NCBI GenBank assembly: GCA_964648485.1
Contig: CAZYOF010000027.1
Location: 1 to 34,370, forward strand
Reading direction: 5' to 3'
DNA: 34,370 nucleotides
Source: DAIOEK01 sp964648485
GTDB taxonomy: Bacteria > Chloroflexota > Anaerolineae > Anaerolineales > Anaerolineaceae
The stretch's first letter is position 1; the number at the start of each line of letters is the position of its first letter. Both the position numbers and the translations under genes were made by a program. Shown here one piece after another: positions 15,302-24,234 of the stretch. The notes under the pieces are model-generated. The model had not been told where the DNA came from. It made no database searches and saw only the letters and a list, made by a program, of their open reading frames with translations.

Positions 15302-16819
15302 ATGGGGAATCAAAGTGGCAATAGATTCGATGCAGGCAGAAGAAGTGAACTATTAATCACGCTTATTATTCTTTTGATCGCAGCGCTGTTCAGATTGCTC
15401 TTTTCACCAACAAGGGGAATCTGGTATGACGATGCATTCAGCATACTGCTTTCACAGCAAAATTTGCATCAGATCATTTCTGGTACGGCGGCAGATACCA
15501 TGCCACCATTCTATTATTTTCTTCTTCATTTCTGGATGAAACTGTCATCCAGCATATTTTTTATCCGCTTGTTAAATATCATCCTCAGCCTGGGTGTCGT
15601 TTATACCGTTTACTGTTTTGGTAAAGAGATCTCAGGAAAGCTCGCCGGCTGGGTAGCTGCACTCCTGACGGCTCTGTCGCCAATCCAGGTGTATCACGCG
15701 CAAGAAGTGCGCATGTATGTTTTACTGGAGTTATCCCTTCTAATTTATGCCTGGATGTACTGGCGAATATTTGTTTCTGGCAAAACCCAAAAAATTAACT
15801 GGTTTGGGCTGGTACTGGCTGGCATAGGGGCATTTTATTCTCACAATCTGGCTGTGTTTGTTCTTGTGGTTCCTGATTTCTTATTGTTGGTGCAGAAGAA
15901 ATGGCGCAGCCTGGGGAAAATATTCCTTGCTCAATTGATTATGGCAATTCTTTTCATCCCCTGGTTGGTGTTTGTTCCCGGACAGATTGAGAAGATTCAA
16001 ACGGCTTTCTGGACTCCCAGACCTGGCCTGGTTGAAATCATTCAGGGGATTGGGAGTCTTTTTGGCTATCTACCACAACCCATGGTCATTACTGCATTGA
16101 TTCTTATTTTTTCAATTCAGGCACTGGGTTTGATGGCGCTGGAAATCTGCAAAAAACGATCCGCAGGAATGATCCGCTATCTACTGGTCTGGGCAATCCT
16201 ACCCCCGATTTTGCTGTTTATCATCTCCTATACCATGCGACCAGTCTTTGTACCAAGAGCCTTTATCACCAGCGGTTTATTTACCTACCTGATGGTAGGC
16301 GTTCTCGCACAAAGTAATTTTCAGGAAGGGGGAAAGCAACTTTTTTTGAAAACCGGAATTATCCCAATCCTTTTCCTGCTTGTCTCGCTTGTATCTCTTC
16401 CTAACTTATATCTCTTTAATGAATTTCCAAGATCGCCTTTTAAGCAGGCAGCGGAAGCACTGTCGGCTGATTGTCTCTCTGATTGCCTGGTGGTTCACGA
16501 TAATAAGCTAAGCTACTTTCCAATGGCAATTTATCAACCTGATTTGAGACAGGCTTATATCAAGGACGAACCTGGAACTCATAATGATACACTTGCCGTC
16601 TCCTCACAAGTTGCCATTGGCAGGATGGCATCAAATTCAGCCATTGAAGCAGCCAGTGGAAAACAGGAAGTTTATCTGGTTGTATTTGACCGGGCATTGG
16701 CAGAATACAGAGCCATGGGTCTGGAGATTGCGCCATCGATAAAAATGCTTTCAGATGAATATCAAATAATAGATACGAAATCTTTTGGAGATATAAAATT
16801 TTTTCACTATAAAAAATGA
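15302..16819 (+). CDS. GT-C family membrane glycosyltransferase (GT39/83-like)
   Basis: A 505-residue polytopic protein from the ATG at 15302. The frame is open to a TTG at 15275 that would overlap the previous gene, but ATG 15302 begins 13 bases after its stop and is preferred. The first outer loop has GIWYDDAFS (39-47) with the acidic pair, then TMPPFYYFLLHFW. The segment SPIQVYHAQEVRMY (126-139) is a hallmark of bacterial PMT-like GT-C enzymes. About ten or eleven membrane helices are followed by a soluble C-terminal part of roughly 110 residues. Its stop overlaps the next start in an ATGA, indicating translational coupling. Confidence 0.88.
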   Translation: MGNQSGNRFDAGRRSELLITLIILLIAALFRLLFSPTRGIWYDDAFSILLSQQNLHQIISGTAADTMPPFYYFLLHFWMKLSSSIFFIRLLNIILSLGVVYTVYCFGKEISGKLAGWVAALLTALSPIQVYHAQEVRMYVLLELSLLIYAWMYWRIFVSGKTQKINWFGLVLAGIGAFYSHNLAVFVLVVPDFLLLVQKKWRSLGKIFLAQLIMAILFIPWLVFVPGQIEKIQTAFWTPRPGLVEIIQGIGSLFGYLPQPMVITALILIFSIQALGLMALEICKKRSAGMIRYLLVWAILPPILLFIISYTMRPVFVPRAFITSGLFTYLMVGVLAQSNFQEGGKQLFLKTGIIPILFLLVSLVSLPNLYLFNEFPRSPFKQAAEALSADCLSDCLVVHDNKLSYFPMAIYQPDLRQAYIKDEPGTHNDTLAVSSQVAIGRMASNSAIEAASGKQEVYLVVFDRALAEYRAMGLEIAPSIKMLSDEYQIIDTKSFGDIKFFHYKK

Positions 16820-18399
16820 AAAAAATTGGTCTGATTCTATTCTTCCTGGGAATCGTCTGGGGGGGCATCATGCTCTGGTTAAAACCATATACCGGGTATA
16901 TGGATGCTGATTATTATTACTCTGTAGCCAGTAATCTTTTCACCGGGAAGGGATTTGAAGATTATTTATTATGGAATTACCTGACTGATCCAGTACAGAT
17001 ACCCATCCCAGCGGCTTCTTACTGGATGCCCGCTGCAACTGTTCCTGCGTATCTGGGGATGCTATTATTCGGACAGGATACTTTATTTGCAGCCCGAATT
17101 CCATTTATCCTTTTGTTTGCTTTGTCGTCATCCATTACCGCTCTAGTCAGTTGGAGTGTATTCAGGAATAAAACTTATGCTCTTGCCAGCGGCGGATTGG
17201 TGTTACTTTCAGGGTATTACCTTAAATTCGTTTCCGTTCCAGATGGATTTACGATTCTCTTTATTTGCGGTGCTGGATTAGTATTTCTGCTTCATAAAAG
17301 AAATGAATTCAATCCGCTACTTTTTTCTGCTGGAATGGGGATTGTCTGCGGGATTATCCATATGACACGGGCAGACGGATTGTTGTGGTTCTTCCTAGCA
17401 GCGGGGTTCGTATTTTTTCAGTTGATTCGATCTAAAATGAAATACGGTAGTTCTCTCGCATGGAAAGTAATCGCCCCGATGGTTCTATTTGCCGGGGGGT
17501 ATTTATTCATCAGCGGGTGGTGGTATTACCGCAACTGGCAATATTACGGCAGTCTGATGCCGCACGGTGGTTTACGGGGTTTATGGCTGACAGCCTACAA
17601 GGATTTGTTTATTTATCCAGCACAGGTATTGACAGCAGGAAGATGGTTAGATTCCGGTGTGTCTACGATTCTTTTGGACAGGTTAAAAGCGATTGGCTTA
17701 AATTTGATTACTTTTATTGCTGTGGGAGGATTAATATTCCTCATTCCCGGTCTTATTCCCGGAATCAAGGCGATCGAGGATCAGGCGCAGCGGCGATTTT
17801 GGTATATCGGTTTCGGGTTGGTTTTCCTGATCATGTCTATTGTTTTTCCATATGCAGGGGCAAGGGGTGGTTTTCTTCACTCGCTGGCAATTATCCAACC
17901 TTTTCTCTGGATGATCCTACCCGTAGGGATCAGCAGATTTATCCAGTCTGTTGTTAAAAATAGGATCAGCCCAGATTATTCAGAAGGGAAAATTGTCCCT
18001 GGAATATTAATTATTGCTTTCATCATCAGCATCTTCCTGATTATTAATGATCGTCAGCAGCCGCCTGCCATCACTCAGGCAAATCTCTGGCAGGAATATC
18101 TCGATGTAAATCAGTTACTTATCTCAGACGGCGCATCTACTGATCAAGGAGTTATTGTTGCCAACCCGGCTGCGTATTATGCTGGAAGCCAAAGGACGGC
18201 AATCATGATTCCTACCGGTGATTCGATAGAAATAGTAACGTTGAGTAAAAGATTTCACGCACCATATTTAATCGTCTCAGTGTATTCTCCACCCGAGTAT
18301 GAAGAACTTCTGCGGGCAATTGAGAGTAAGAAGATAACTGCAAAAGAAATTGGGACTAATGGAAATCTGCGAGTGTACAAACTGGAACCTGACTTATGA
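16816..18399 (+). CDS. Polytopic membrane glycosyltransferase, GT-C type
   Basis: A 527-residue protein with an N-terminal helix (4-22), then the outer-loop YMDADYYYSVASNLFTGKGF (28-47), where Asp30/Asp32 sit where GT-C enzymes carry their acidic residue. Further on are MTRADGLLWFFLA and a WWYYRNWQYYG segment typical of these proteins. About ten membrane helices are followed by a soluble tail from about residue 425. It is coupled to both neighbours through four-base ATGA overlaps (16816-16819 and 18396-18399). I recognise the superfamily but not the subfamily; the substrate is unknown. Confidence 0.83.
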   Translation: MKKIGLILFFLGIVWGGIMLWLKPYTGYMDADYYYSVASNLFTGKGFEDYLLWNYLTDPVQIPIPAASYWMPAATVPAYLGMLLFGQDTLFAARIPFILLFALSSSITALVSWSVFRNKTYALASGGLVLLSGYYLKFVSVPDGFTILFICGAGLVFLLHKRNEFNPLLFSAGMGIVCGIIHMTRADGLLWFFLAAGFVFFQLIRSKMKYGSSLAWKVIAPMVLFAGGYLFISGWWYYRNWQYYGSLMPHGGLRGLWLTAYKDLFIYPAQVLTAGRWLDSGVSTILLDRLKAIGLNLITFIAVGGLIFLIPGLIPGIKAIEDQAQRRFWYIGFGLVFLIMSIVFPYAGARGGFLHSLAIIQPFLWMILPVGISRFIQSVVKNRISPDYSEGKIVPGILIIAFIISIFLIINDRQQPPAITQANLWQEYLDVNQLLISDGASTDQGVIVANPAAYYAGSQRTAIMIPTGDSIEIVTLSKRFHAPYLIVSVYSPPEYEELLRAIESKKITAKEIGTNGNLRVYKLEPDL

Positions 18400-19856
18400 T
18401 TAAAAAAAAATGTAGATTTTTCATAATTTTTCTGGTGACAGCAGGGATTCTCTCCTCAATATATTTAATTACCAGTAAAAAGGAATACAGCCTTGGATTT
18501 CCATTAGATGATGCCTGGATTCACCAGACTTTTGCCAGGAATCTGGTCCAATACGGAAATTGGTCATTTAACCCGGGTGAACCGGCTGCCGGATCGACTG
18601 CTCCGCTCTGGACCATATTGATTTCTCTGGGTTATTACCTGAAAATAAATCCATTCTTCTGGACATATCTATTAGGGGTAATTGGGTTAACGATTGTCGG
18701 GTTTATATCTTTTTTGTATTTACAATTATTCCTGCCAGATTACAGGTTATCGGTGATTATCAGCATTCTCATCATGGGAGAATGGCACCTGGTCTGGGCT
18801 GCTGTTTCCGGCATGGAGATACTTTTCCTCACTGTATTGGCGATGGCAGTATTTCTTTATGCGAATCAACAGACCCCACGCGGGTGGGTGATAGGAATCC
18901 TGATTGGAATCAGTATCTGGGCACGACCAGATGGTATCACCCTGCTGGGACCGGTTTTATGGATCTGGATTTGGAATCACCGGAATCAAAAACCAGTCTC
19001 CTCATTGATAAAAATCTTGGTTCCTGTTTTTGTTCTTTCAGCCATATATTTATTCTTTAATTATCAAATTTCCGGAAGCATCCTTCCAAACACTTTTTAT
19101 GCAAAACAGAGGGAATACGCTGAAGTATTATCTCAACCCTATCTAATCCGGTTGGGGAATATGACCAGAACTATCCTTGCCGGTCCGGGTATCTTATGGA
19201 TGGGTGGATTTCTGATTGGGATTGTCTTTTCAATTAAAGAAAAAAAGTATTACGCCCTTGCGCCATATCTATGGGTATTGGGATATGTCATGCTTTACGC
19301 AGCAAGACTGCCTGTTTATTACCAGCATGGCCGTTATCTGATGCCCATTCTCGGGGTAATGCTGATATCTTCAGTGCATCCGCTCTTCATCCTGGCAGAA
19401 AAAATAAAGGCCGGGAATATGCGATTCATCGCCTCACGAGTATTTGCTGTCACTATATGCCTGGTTACAATATTGTTTCTCTTCATCGGGGCTCAGGCTT
19501 ATGCAAAGGATACTGCCATCATTGAAAATGAAATGGTAAAGACAGCCAGGTGGATCGCTGATCATACTTCTGAGGATGCAATGATTGCTGCTCATGATAT
19601 TGGTGCCCTTGGTTATTATGGTAACCGAAAAATATTAGACCTGGCTGGTTTGGTTACCCCCGAAGTTATTCCTTTTATTCGTGACAGCCAAAAACTATCC
19701 TCATTTATTTTAGAAAAAGATGCAGATTATCTGATTGTATTTCCTGATTGGTACATTCCGCCTTTAACCGTACCCGGCAAGCTTGTTTATCAGACAAAAG
19801 GGAAAGAATATTTTGATCAGGTTGATCAGCATCTGGAAATATATAAGATACAATGA
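18396..19856 (+). CDS. Polytopic membrane glycosyltransferase, GT-C type
   Basis: A 486-residue protein. After the signal-anchor helix (6-26) the outer loop reads FPLDDAWIHQTFARNL (35-50) with the Asp pair, then WSFNPGEPAAGSTAPLW (56-72), a pattern common among bacterial GT-C proteins. Membrane helices continue to about residue 370. The last 110 residues are soluble, with WIADHTSEDAMIAAHDIGALGYY, whose core AHDIGALGYYG is shared by many such proteins. It is the last gene of the four-gene run and overlaps its predecessor by ATGA. No clear terminator follows within the 101 bases before the kinase gene. Confidence 0.85.
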   Translation: MIKKKCRFFIIFLVTAGILSSIYLITSKKEYSLGFPLDDAWIHQTFARNLVQYGNWSFNPGEPAAGSTAPLWTILISLGYYLKINPFFWTYLLGVIGLTIVGFISFLYLQLFLPDYRLSVIISILIMGEWHLVWAAVSGMEILFLTVLAMAVFLYANQQTPRGWVIGILIGISIWARPDGITLLGPVLWIWIWNHRNQKPVSSLIKILVPVFVLSAIYLFFNYQISGSILPNTFYAKQREYAEVLSQPYLIRLGNMTRTILAGPGILWMGGFLIGIVFSIKEKKYYALAPYLWVLGYVMLYAARLPVYYQHGRYLMPILGVMLISSVHPLFILAEKIKAGNMRFIASRVFAVTICLVTILFLFIGAQAYAKDTAIIENEMVKTARWIADHTSEDAMIAAHDIGALGYYGNRKILDLAGLVTPEVIPFIRDSQKLSSFILEKDADYLIVFPDWYIPPLTVPGKLVYQTKGKEYFDQVDQHLEIYKIQ

Positions 19857-19871
19857 TTGGCAAGGTTGTCT

Positions 19872-19899
19872 ATAACATTTGATTAGAATTGAGTATAAT
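19872..19899 (+). promoter_or_regulatory. Promoter candidate of the histidine kinase gene
   Basis: ATAACA (19872-19877), a 16-base spacer and a perfect TATAAT (19894-19899) lie about 60 bases before the kinase start. The ribosome site AGGAG is at 19943-19947. Confidence 0.55.
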
Positions 19900-19957
19900 T
19901 TATTGAATAAGCAATTCGCGGCAATGCTGAATAATGTAAGCCAGGAGCGGGTCAATT

Positions 19958-21016
19958 ATGCTGAAAAGTGGAACTGAACAGGCAAATCCGTTGGATGAAT
20001 TTAAAAATGAGATTGCAAACGAATTTGATCAAACCAACCGAGGGATTCGCGAAATCTCTGTCCTGCTTGATCAGAGCCAGGCAGAATTGAATCGGATAAC
20101 CCAAAAGAACGCCACTATCACAGCACAGCTCCAACAGGCTCAATCATCCATGGAATCATTACCACGGCAGGAAATACGCAGCATGTATGATTCCGCACTT
20201 GATACTCAGCAAAGATTGCTGGTAATGCGTGGACAAATTGAGAAGCTACAGGCAGACCAACTCTCACTGAAGAAATATCTCAGTTTTCTGGATAAAACCA
20301 GGCAAATGCTGGAAGGCGGAGGCATCAAACCCACTAATAAGAAGGGTGATGCCGCTGAAACCGTCCAAATGCTGATTAACGCGCAGGAAATGGAACGTAA
20401 ACGCTTATCCCGGCAGATGCATGATGGGCCGGCGCAGGCGATGTCGAATTTTATTTTACAAACCGAAATTGCCATGCGTCTGTTTGACGTTGACCAAAAC
20501 CGCGCGAAGGATGAATTGACCAACCTGAAGAATTCTGCAATGATGACCTTTCAGAAGGTCCGTAATTTCATTTTTGAACTAGCCCCCATGATGCTCGATG
20601 ACCTCGGTTTGGTTCCAACCGTGAAGCGGTTTGTAGAGTCGTATAAAGAGCAGACCGGATTGGATGTTGATCTGGTAATCACCGGATCAGAACTTCGACT
20701 GGCTAGTTATCTCGAAGTTATGATTTTCCGATCGATGCAAGAATTGCTGAATAATGCTGCAAGGCATAGCCAGGCAAGTAAAGTTAAAGTTACTTTGAAT
20801 ATTGATAACGATACAATCCGGGTCAGTGTTGATGATAATGGTAAAGGATTCCCGGCTGAAGAAATTGAATCAGATGCAAATTGGGGAATAAAACTTACCC
20901 GCGAGAGAGTAGAAATGCTGGGTGGACGCACTGAAATTGATAGTGTGCCTGGTCAGGGAACACGAATAACCTTTGAAATGCCAATGGTAAAGGCAGCCGA
21001 GCCTGCAGCTGCCTGA
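19958..21016 (+). CDS. Soluble sensor histidine kinase, DegS/NarL type (HisKA_3)
   Basis: A 352-residue cytoplasmic kinase without membrane segments. Residues 10-120 are a long coiled coil resembling the DegS sensor domain (RLLVMRGQIEKLQADQ). The dimerisation and phosphoacceptor box ERKRLSRQMHDGPAQA places the phosphorylated His at 155. The ATPase domain has the N box ELLNNAARHS (262-271), the G1 box DDNGKGF (292-298) and the GIKLTRERVEMLGG segment. Kinases of this class phosphorylate LuxR-type response regulators, but none is encoded here, so the partner is elsewhere. It stands between the GT-C operon and the glycolytic genes, 37 bases before the phosphofructokinase; cotranscription with it is possible. 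Confidence 0.92.
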   Translation: MLKSGTEQANPLDEFKNEIANEFDQTNRGIREISVLLDQSQAELNRITQKNATITAQLQQAQSSMESLPRQEIRSMYDSALDTQQRLLVMRGQIEKLQADQLSLKKYLSFLDKTRQMLEGGGIKPTNKKGDAAETVQMLINAQEMERKRLSRQMHDGPAQAMSNFILQTEIAMRLFDVDQNRAKDELTNLKNSAMMTFQKVRNFIFELAPMMLDDLGLVPTVKRFVESYKEQTGLDVDLVITGSELRLASYLEVMIFRSMQELLNNAARHSQASKVKVTLNIDNDTIRVSVDDNGKGFPAEEIESDANWGIKLTRERVEMLGGRTEIDSVPGQGTRITFEMPMVKAAEPAAA

Positions 21017-21053
21017 TCCGTTTTGCACTTATTTTCTTTCAGGAGATTTTTAT

Positions 21054-22223
21054 ATGTCGAAAACAATTGGTATTCTTACCGGTGGGGGAGATGTGCCTGG
21101 TCTCAATCCATGCATGAAGAGTGTTGTGTTGAATTGTATTGAGTCCGGTTATCGTGTTCTGGGTATCCGCCGAGGATGGGCGGGGTTGTTAAATTACAAT
21201 CTGGATGAACCATCAACACATGATTACTACATCCGCCCTCTGGATCGGGAAGATGTACGTACCATTGACCGCTCTGGAGGTACATTTCTTCATACATCCA
21301 GAACGAATCCTCAGAATGTAAAACCTGGAAAAGCTCCTGATTTCTTGAAAAATTCCACTTATGGAAAAAAAGTTGGTGAAGACGGCACGATGGATTACAC
21401 CGCGTATGTGCTTAAAGTTATCGCCCATCTTGGAATTGATTACCTGGTCACCATCGGCGGTGATGATACTTTGAGTTATACTGCACGCCTCCATCGAGAA
21501 AACTTCCCGGTAGTTGCCATTCCCAAGACCATGGATAACGATGTATATGGAACGGATTACTGTATCGGTTTCTCGACAGCCGTAACCCGCTCTGTTGAGT
21601 TTATTACCAATATGCGCACATCGATTGGTTCACATGAACGGATAGGCGTCGTTGAATTATTTGGAAGAAATTCAGGCGAAACGAGCTTGATATCTGCATA
21701 TCTGTCTTATGTTGACCGGGCAATCATACCGGAAATACCATTTGATGTTGAAAGATTATGTAATTACTTGATGGAAGACAAGCGTAACAATCCATCCAAT
21801 TATGCAATCATGACGATCTCTGAAGGGGCAATTATGCAGGGTGGTGAAGTGATTGAAGTTGGTGAAGCAGACGCATATGGCCATAAAAAACTGGGTGGGG
21901 TCGGACAACTACTCTCAGATGAAATTAAACGCCGTACAGGTCAGGATATCATGTATCAGCAGGTGGGTTATCTGATGCGTTCAGGTGCACCGGATTCACT
22001 TGATCGGATGGTGGCGATGTCATTCGGGAACCTTGCCAGTCAATTAATCCGCAGGGGTGAAACCGGAAAAATGATTGCACTGCATGGTGGTAAATACACA
22101 ACTGTTCCAGTGGATATCATCATGACCGGCAAGAAGCGAGTTGATGTTCCCAGTTTTTATGACGCGGAACATTACCTCCCACGGGTAAAAGACTTCATGG
22201 GCGTTCCCATGTTCTTGAGCTAA
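21054..22223 (+). CDS. pfp: 6-phosphofructokinase, probably pyrophosphate-dependent
   Basis: Phosphorylates fructose 6-phosphate in glycolysis. The protein has 389 residues, somewhat longer than E. coli PfkA (320). GILTGGGDVPGLN (6-18) is the phosphoryl-donor loop. IGGDDT (134-139) carries Asp138 where ATP-dependent enzymes have Gly104, and PKTMDND (157-163) carries Lys158 where they have Gly124; Asp161 is the catalytic base. Asp plus Lys at these two positions is the established signature of PPi-using enzymes, so reversible PPi-dependent activity is predicted. A GSHERIGVVELFGRNSG segment follows. The ribosome site AGGAGA is at 21041-21046. The aldolase gene starts 20 bases after the stop. 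PPi use fits the H+-pyrophosphatase gene nearby. Confidence 0.93.
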   Translation: MSKTIGILTGGGDVPGLNPCMKSVVLNCIESGYRVLGIRRGWAGLLNYNLDEPSTHDYYIRPLDREDVRTIDRSGGTFLHTSRTNPQNVKPGKAPDFLKNSTYGKKVGEDGTMDYTAYVLKVIAHLGIDYLVTIGGDDTLSYTARLHRENFPVVAIPKTMDNDVYGTDYCIGFSTAVTRSVEFITNMRTSIGSHERIGVVELFGRNSGETSLISAYLSYVDRAIIPEIPFDVERLCNYLMEDKRNNPSNYAIMTISEGAIMQGGEVIEVGEADAYGHKKLGGVGQLLSDEIKRRTGQDIMYQQVGYLMRSGAPDSLDRMVAMSFGNLASQLIRRGETGKMIALHGGKYTTVPVDIIMTGKKRVDVPSFYDAEHYLPRVKDFMGVPMFLS

Positions 22224-22243
22224 CCTCAAACAGGAGTATAAAA

Positions 22244-23665
22244 ATGAATCAACAGATTGTTAATGAAGTTTTACAGGCAGTAGATAATTCCATCTCCTAT
22301 CAGAACGGTAAAGTAACCGTCAATGATGAAAAAGTATTCCGTTCCAAAGTGAATAAACTGGCAGAGATCTCAGCTTTGGAAGGTGGAGAGAAAGCCGGTT
22401 GGGCTCGGTATTTTGTCCGTGCCGGAGCGCAGGCAATCGGTGTATATCCAGCCTCCATTCACGAATTGTATATGGCTCGCGGCAAAGAAAGCATCCAACA
22501 ACCTTTCACTGTTCCAGCAATGAATCTGCGTGTTTTATCGTTTGAATCAGCCAAGGCTGTCTTCCGCGCTGCTAAGAAGATCAATGCAGGGGCAATGATC
22601 TTTGAGATCGCCCGCTCTGAAATGAATTACACTGACCAACGTCCGGCAGAATATACCACTTCCATTCTTTCTGCAGCAGTCCAGGAAGGATATACCGGTC
22701 CCGTTTTTGTTCAGGGTGACCATTTCCAGGTCTCAATGAAAAAATACAATGCCGATCCCGATACTGAGATTGAAGCATTGAAAGCCTTAATCCGTGAAGC
22801 TGTTGCCGGCGGGTTCTTCAACATTGATGTGGATACATCCACGATGGTTGATTTATCCAAATCCACCATTCCTGAACAGCAGGAACTCAACACAGAACTA
22901 TCAGCCATGCTGACAGCATATATTCGAGAAGTTGAGCCAAAAGGGGTGGCTATATCCGTTGGTGGAGAAATTGGTGAAGTTGGCGGACACAATTCTACAG
23001 AAGAAGAATTGTGTGCTTACCTTACCGGTTTCCAGAAAAACCTTGCCAACCGTGGAAAAAATCTGGTTGGATTGAGCAAAATCAGCATCCAAACCGGAAC
23101 TTCACATGGTGGTGTTGTTCTTCCTGATGGCTCCATTGCCCAGGTATCTGTAGATTTCGACACCATGCTTAATCTGAGCCGCATTTCCCGCAAGAAATTT
23201 GGATTAGGTGGGGCAGTACAACATGGTGCCAGCACCCTACCCGAGAATGCTTTTGGAAAATTTGTAGAAGCAGAAGCTTGTGAGATCCACCTCGCAACCA
23301 ACTTTATGAATATCTTCTTTGAGCTTATTCCAGCGGATTTGAAGAAAGAGATGTACGCTTATCTTGATCAGAACAATGCTGCAGACCGAAAACCGGATAT
23401 GACCGATGAGCAGTTCTATTACAAATCACGCAAATCAGCCGTTGGTCCGTTCAAGAAACAGAGCTGGGGTTTACCTGCGGGTGAAAAGGCAAAGATTGCC
23501 GCTGCATGGGAAGATCAATTCAGCAAACTCTTCAACCTGCTCAACCTTAAGGATACAAAAGCCCTTGTAGATCAATGGGTAAAGCATCCGATGGTGGAAG
23601 TGCAGGCAAGAGACTTCCTGGGTGAAGAAGTTGCCGCTGAAGATGTAAAAGATCTGGCTGACTAA
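22244..23665 (+). CDS. fba: Class II fructose-bisphosphate aldolase, long form
   Basis: Cleaves fructose 1,6-bisphosphate into two triose phosphates using a zinc ion. The protein has 473 residues, longer than the usual 280-360, with an extra C-terminal part from about 345. Likely metal and active-site residues are visible: His160 in QGDHFQ, Glu242 in GGEIGEVGG, His288 in GTSHGG and His327 in VQHGAST. NIDVDTSTMVD (193-203) holds the family's internal acidic segment. The ribosome site AGGAG lies just before the start, and the gene directly follows the phosphofructokinase, which supports the glycolytic role. A related ketose-bisphosphate substrate such as tagatose bisphosphate cannot be excluded. 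A terminator follows. Confidence 0.88.
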   Translation: MNQQIVNEVLQAVDNSISYQNGKVTVNDEKVFRSKVNKLAEISALEGGEKAGWARYFVRAGAQAIGVYPASIHELYMARGKESIQQPFTVPAMNLRVLSFESAKAVFRAAKKINAGAMIFEIARSEMNYTDQRPAEYTTSILSAAVQEGYTGPVFVQGDHFQVSMKKYNADPDTEIEALKALIREAVAGGFFNIDVDTSTMVDLSKSTIPEQQELNTELSAMLTAYIREVEPKGVAISVGGEIGEVGGHNSTEEELCAYLTGFQKNLANRGKNLVGLSKISIQTGTSHGGVVLPDGSIAQVSVDFDTMLNLSRISRKKFGLGGAVQHGASTLPENAFGKFVEAEACEIHLATNFMNIFFELIPADLKKEMYAYLDQNNAADRKPDMTDEQFYYKSRKSAVGPFKKQSWGLPAGEKAKIAAAWEDQFSKLFNLLNLKDTKALVDQWVKHPMVEVQARDFLGEEVAAEDVKDLAD

Positions 23666-23690
23666 TTCAACCATAAATGCAGTTACTATA

Positions 23691-23725
23691 AGCGGTAAGC
23701 GGTGAAAATCGCTTACCGCTTTCTT
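23691..23725 (+). terminator. Rho-independent terminator after the aldolase gene
   Basis: An 11-base perfect stem (23691-23701 with 23710-23720) has an eight-base loop and a short TTCTTC tail. The NUDIX gene's AAGGAG site begins only a few bases later, so read-through may feed that gene. Confidence 0.8.
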
Positions 23726-23742
23726 CAAGGAGAAGCAAGTCA

Positions 23743-24234
23743 ATGGAACAGGGTGTTGATTCCAAAAGATATTCAGTGATCCCGCGCACGCTGATTTTTA
23801 TTTTCCATGAAGATAAGGTCCTCTTATTACAAGGTGCAAAAAATAAGAAGATCTGGGCTGGTCTTTATAATGGCATAGGCGGACACGTTGAGCCAGGTGA
23901 GGATATCTATTCAGCAGCGATTCGTGAACTTGAAGAAGAAACCGGACTAACTCAAATTCCGCTTAACCTGGCAGGGGTAATCCACGTTGATACCCAGTTG
24001 GGTGCAGGAGTATTGATTTCTGTGTTCCGTGGATCAGTGGTTGATACACAGGTAAAGGCTTCCAGTGAAGGAGCATTGCATTGGATACCCATTGAGAGTA
24101 TTGATGAATATTCTCTGGTGAGCGATCTTTACCAGTTGATTCCGATTGTTGCCAGTTGGAAAGATGGAGATCGGGTATTTTGTGGATTATCCCAAAAAGA
24201 GGGTGAGAGGTGGGTAATTCACTTTTCTTCTTGA
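23743..24234 (+). CDS. NUDIX hydrolase (MutT-like)
   Basis: Hydrolyses a nucleoside diphosphate linked to another group, in the cytoplasm. The protein has 163 residues with a complete Nudix box from Gly46 or Gly47 onward: GGHVEPGEDIYSAAIRELEE followed by ETGL, matching GX5EX7REUXEEXGU with all metal-binding Glu residues. The strand VIPRTLIFIFHEDKVLLLQG precedes it. The exact substrate (8-oxo-dGTP, other NTPs or sugar nucleotides) cannot be told. The AAGGAG ribosome site lies at 23727-23732, behind the aldolase terminator. Its last 16 bases overlap the end of the convergent rsmD gene. Confidence 0.92.
   Translation: MEQGVDSKRYSVIPRTLIFIFHEDKVLLLQGAKNKKIWAGLYNGIGGHVEPGEDIYSAAIRELEEETGLTQIPLNLAGVIHVDTQLGAGVLISVFRGSVVDTQVKASSEGALHWIPIESIDEYSLVSDLYQLIPIVASWKDGDRVFCGLSQKEGERWVIHFSS

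Noticed and set aside
19924..19936. Repeated TGCTGAATAATG near the kinase start and again near 20744
   Set aside because: A 12-base match without symmetry or context; the second copy lies inside the kinase coding sequence and is probably chance.
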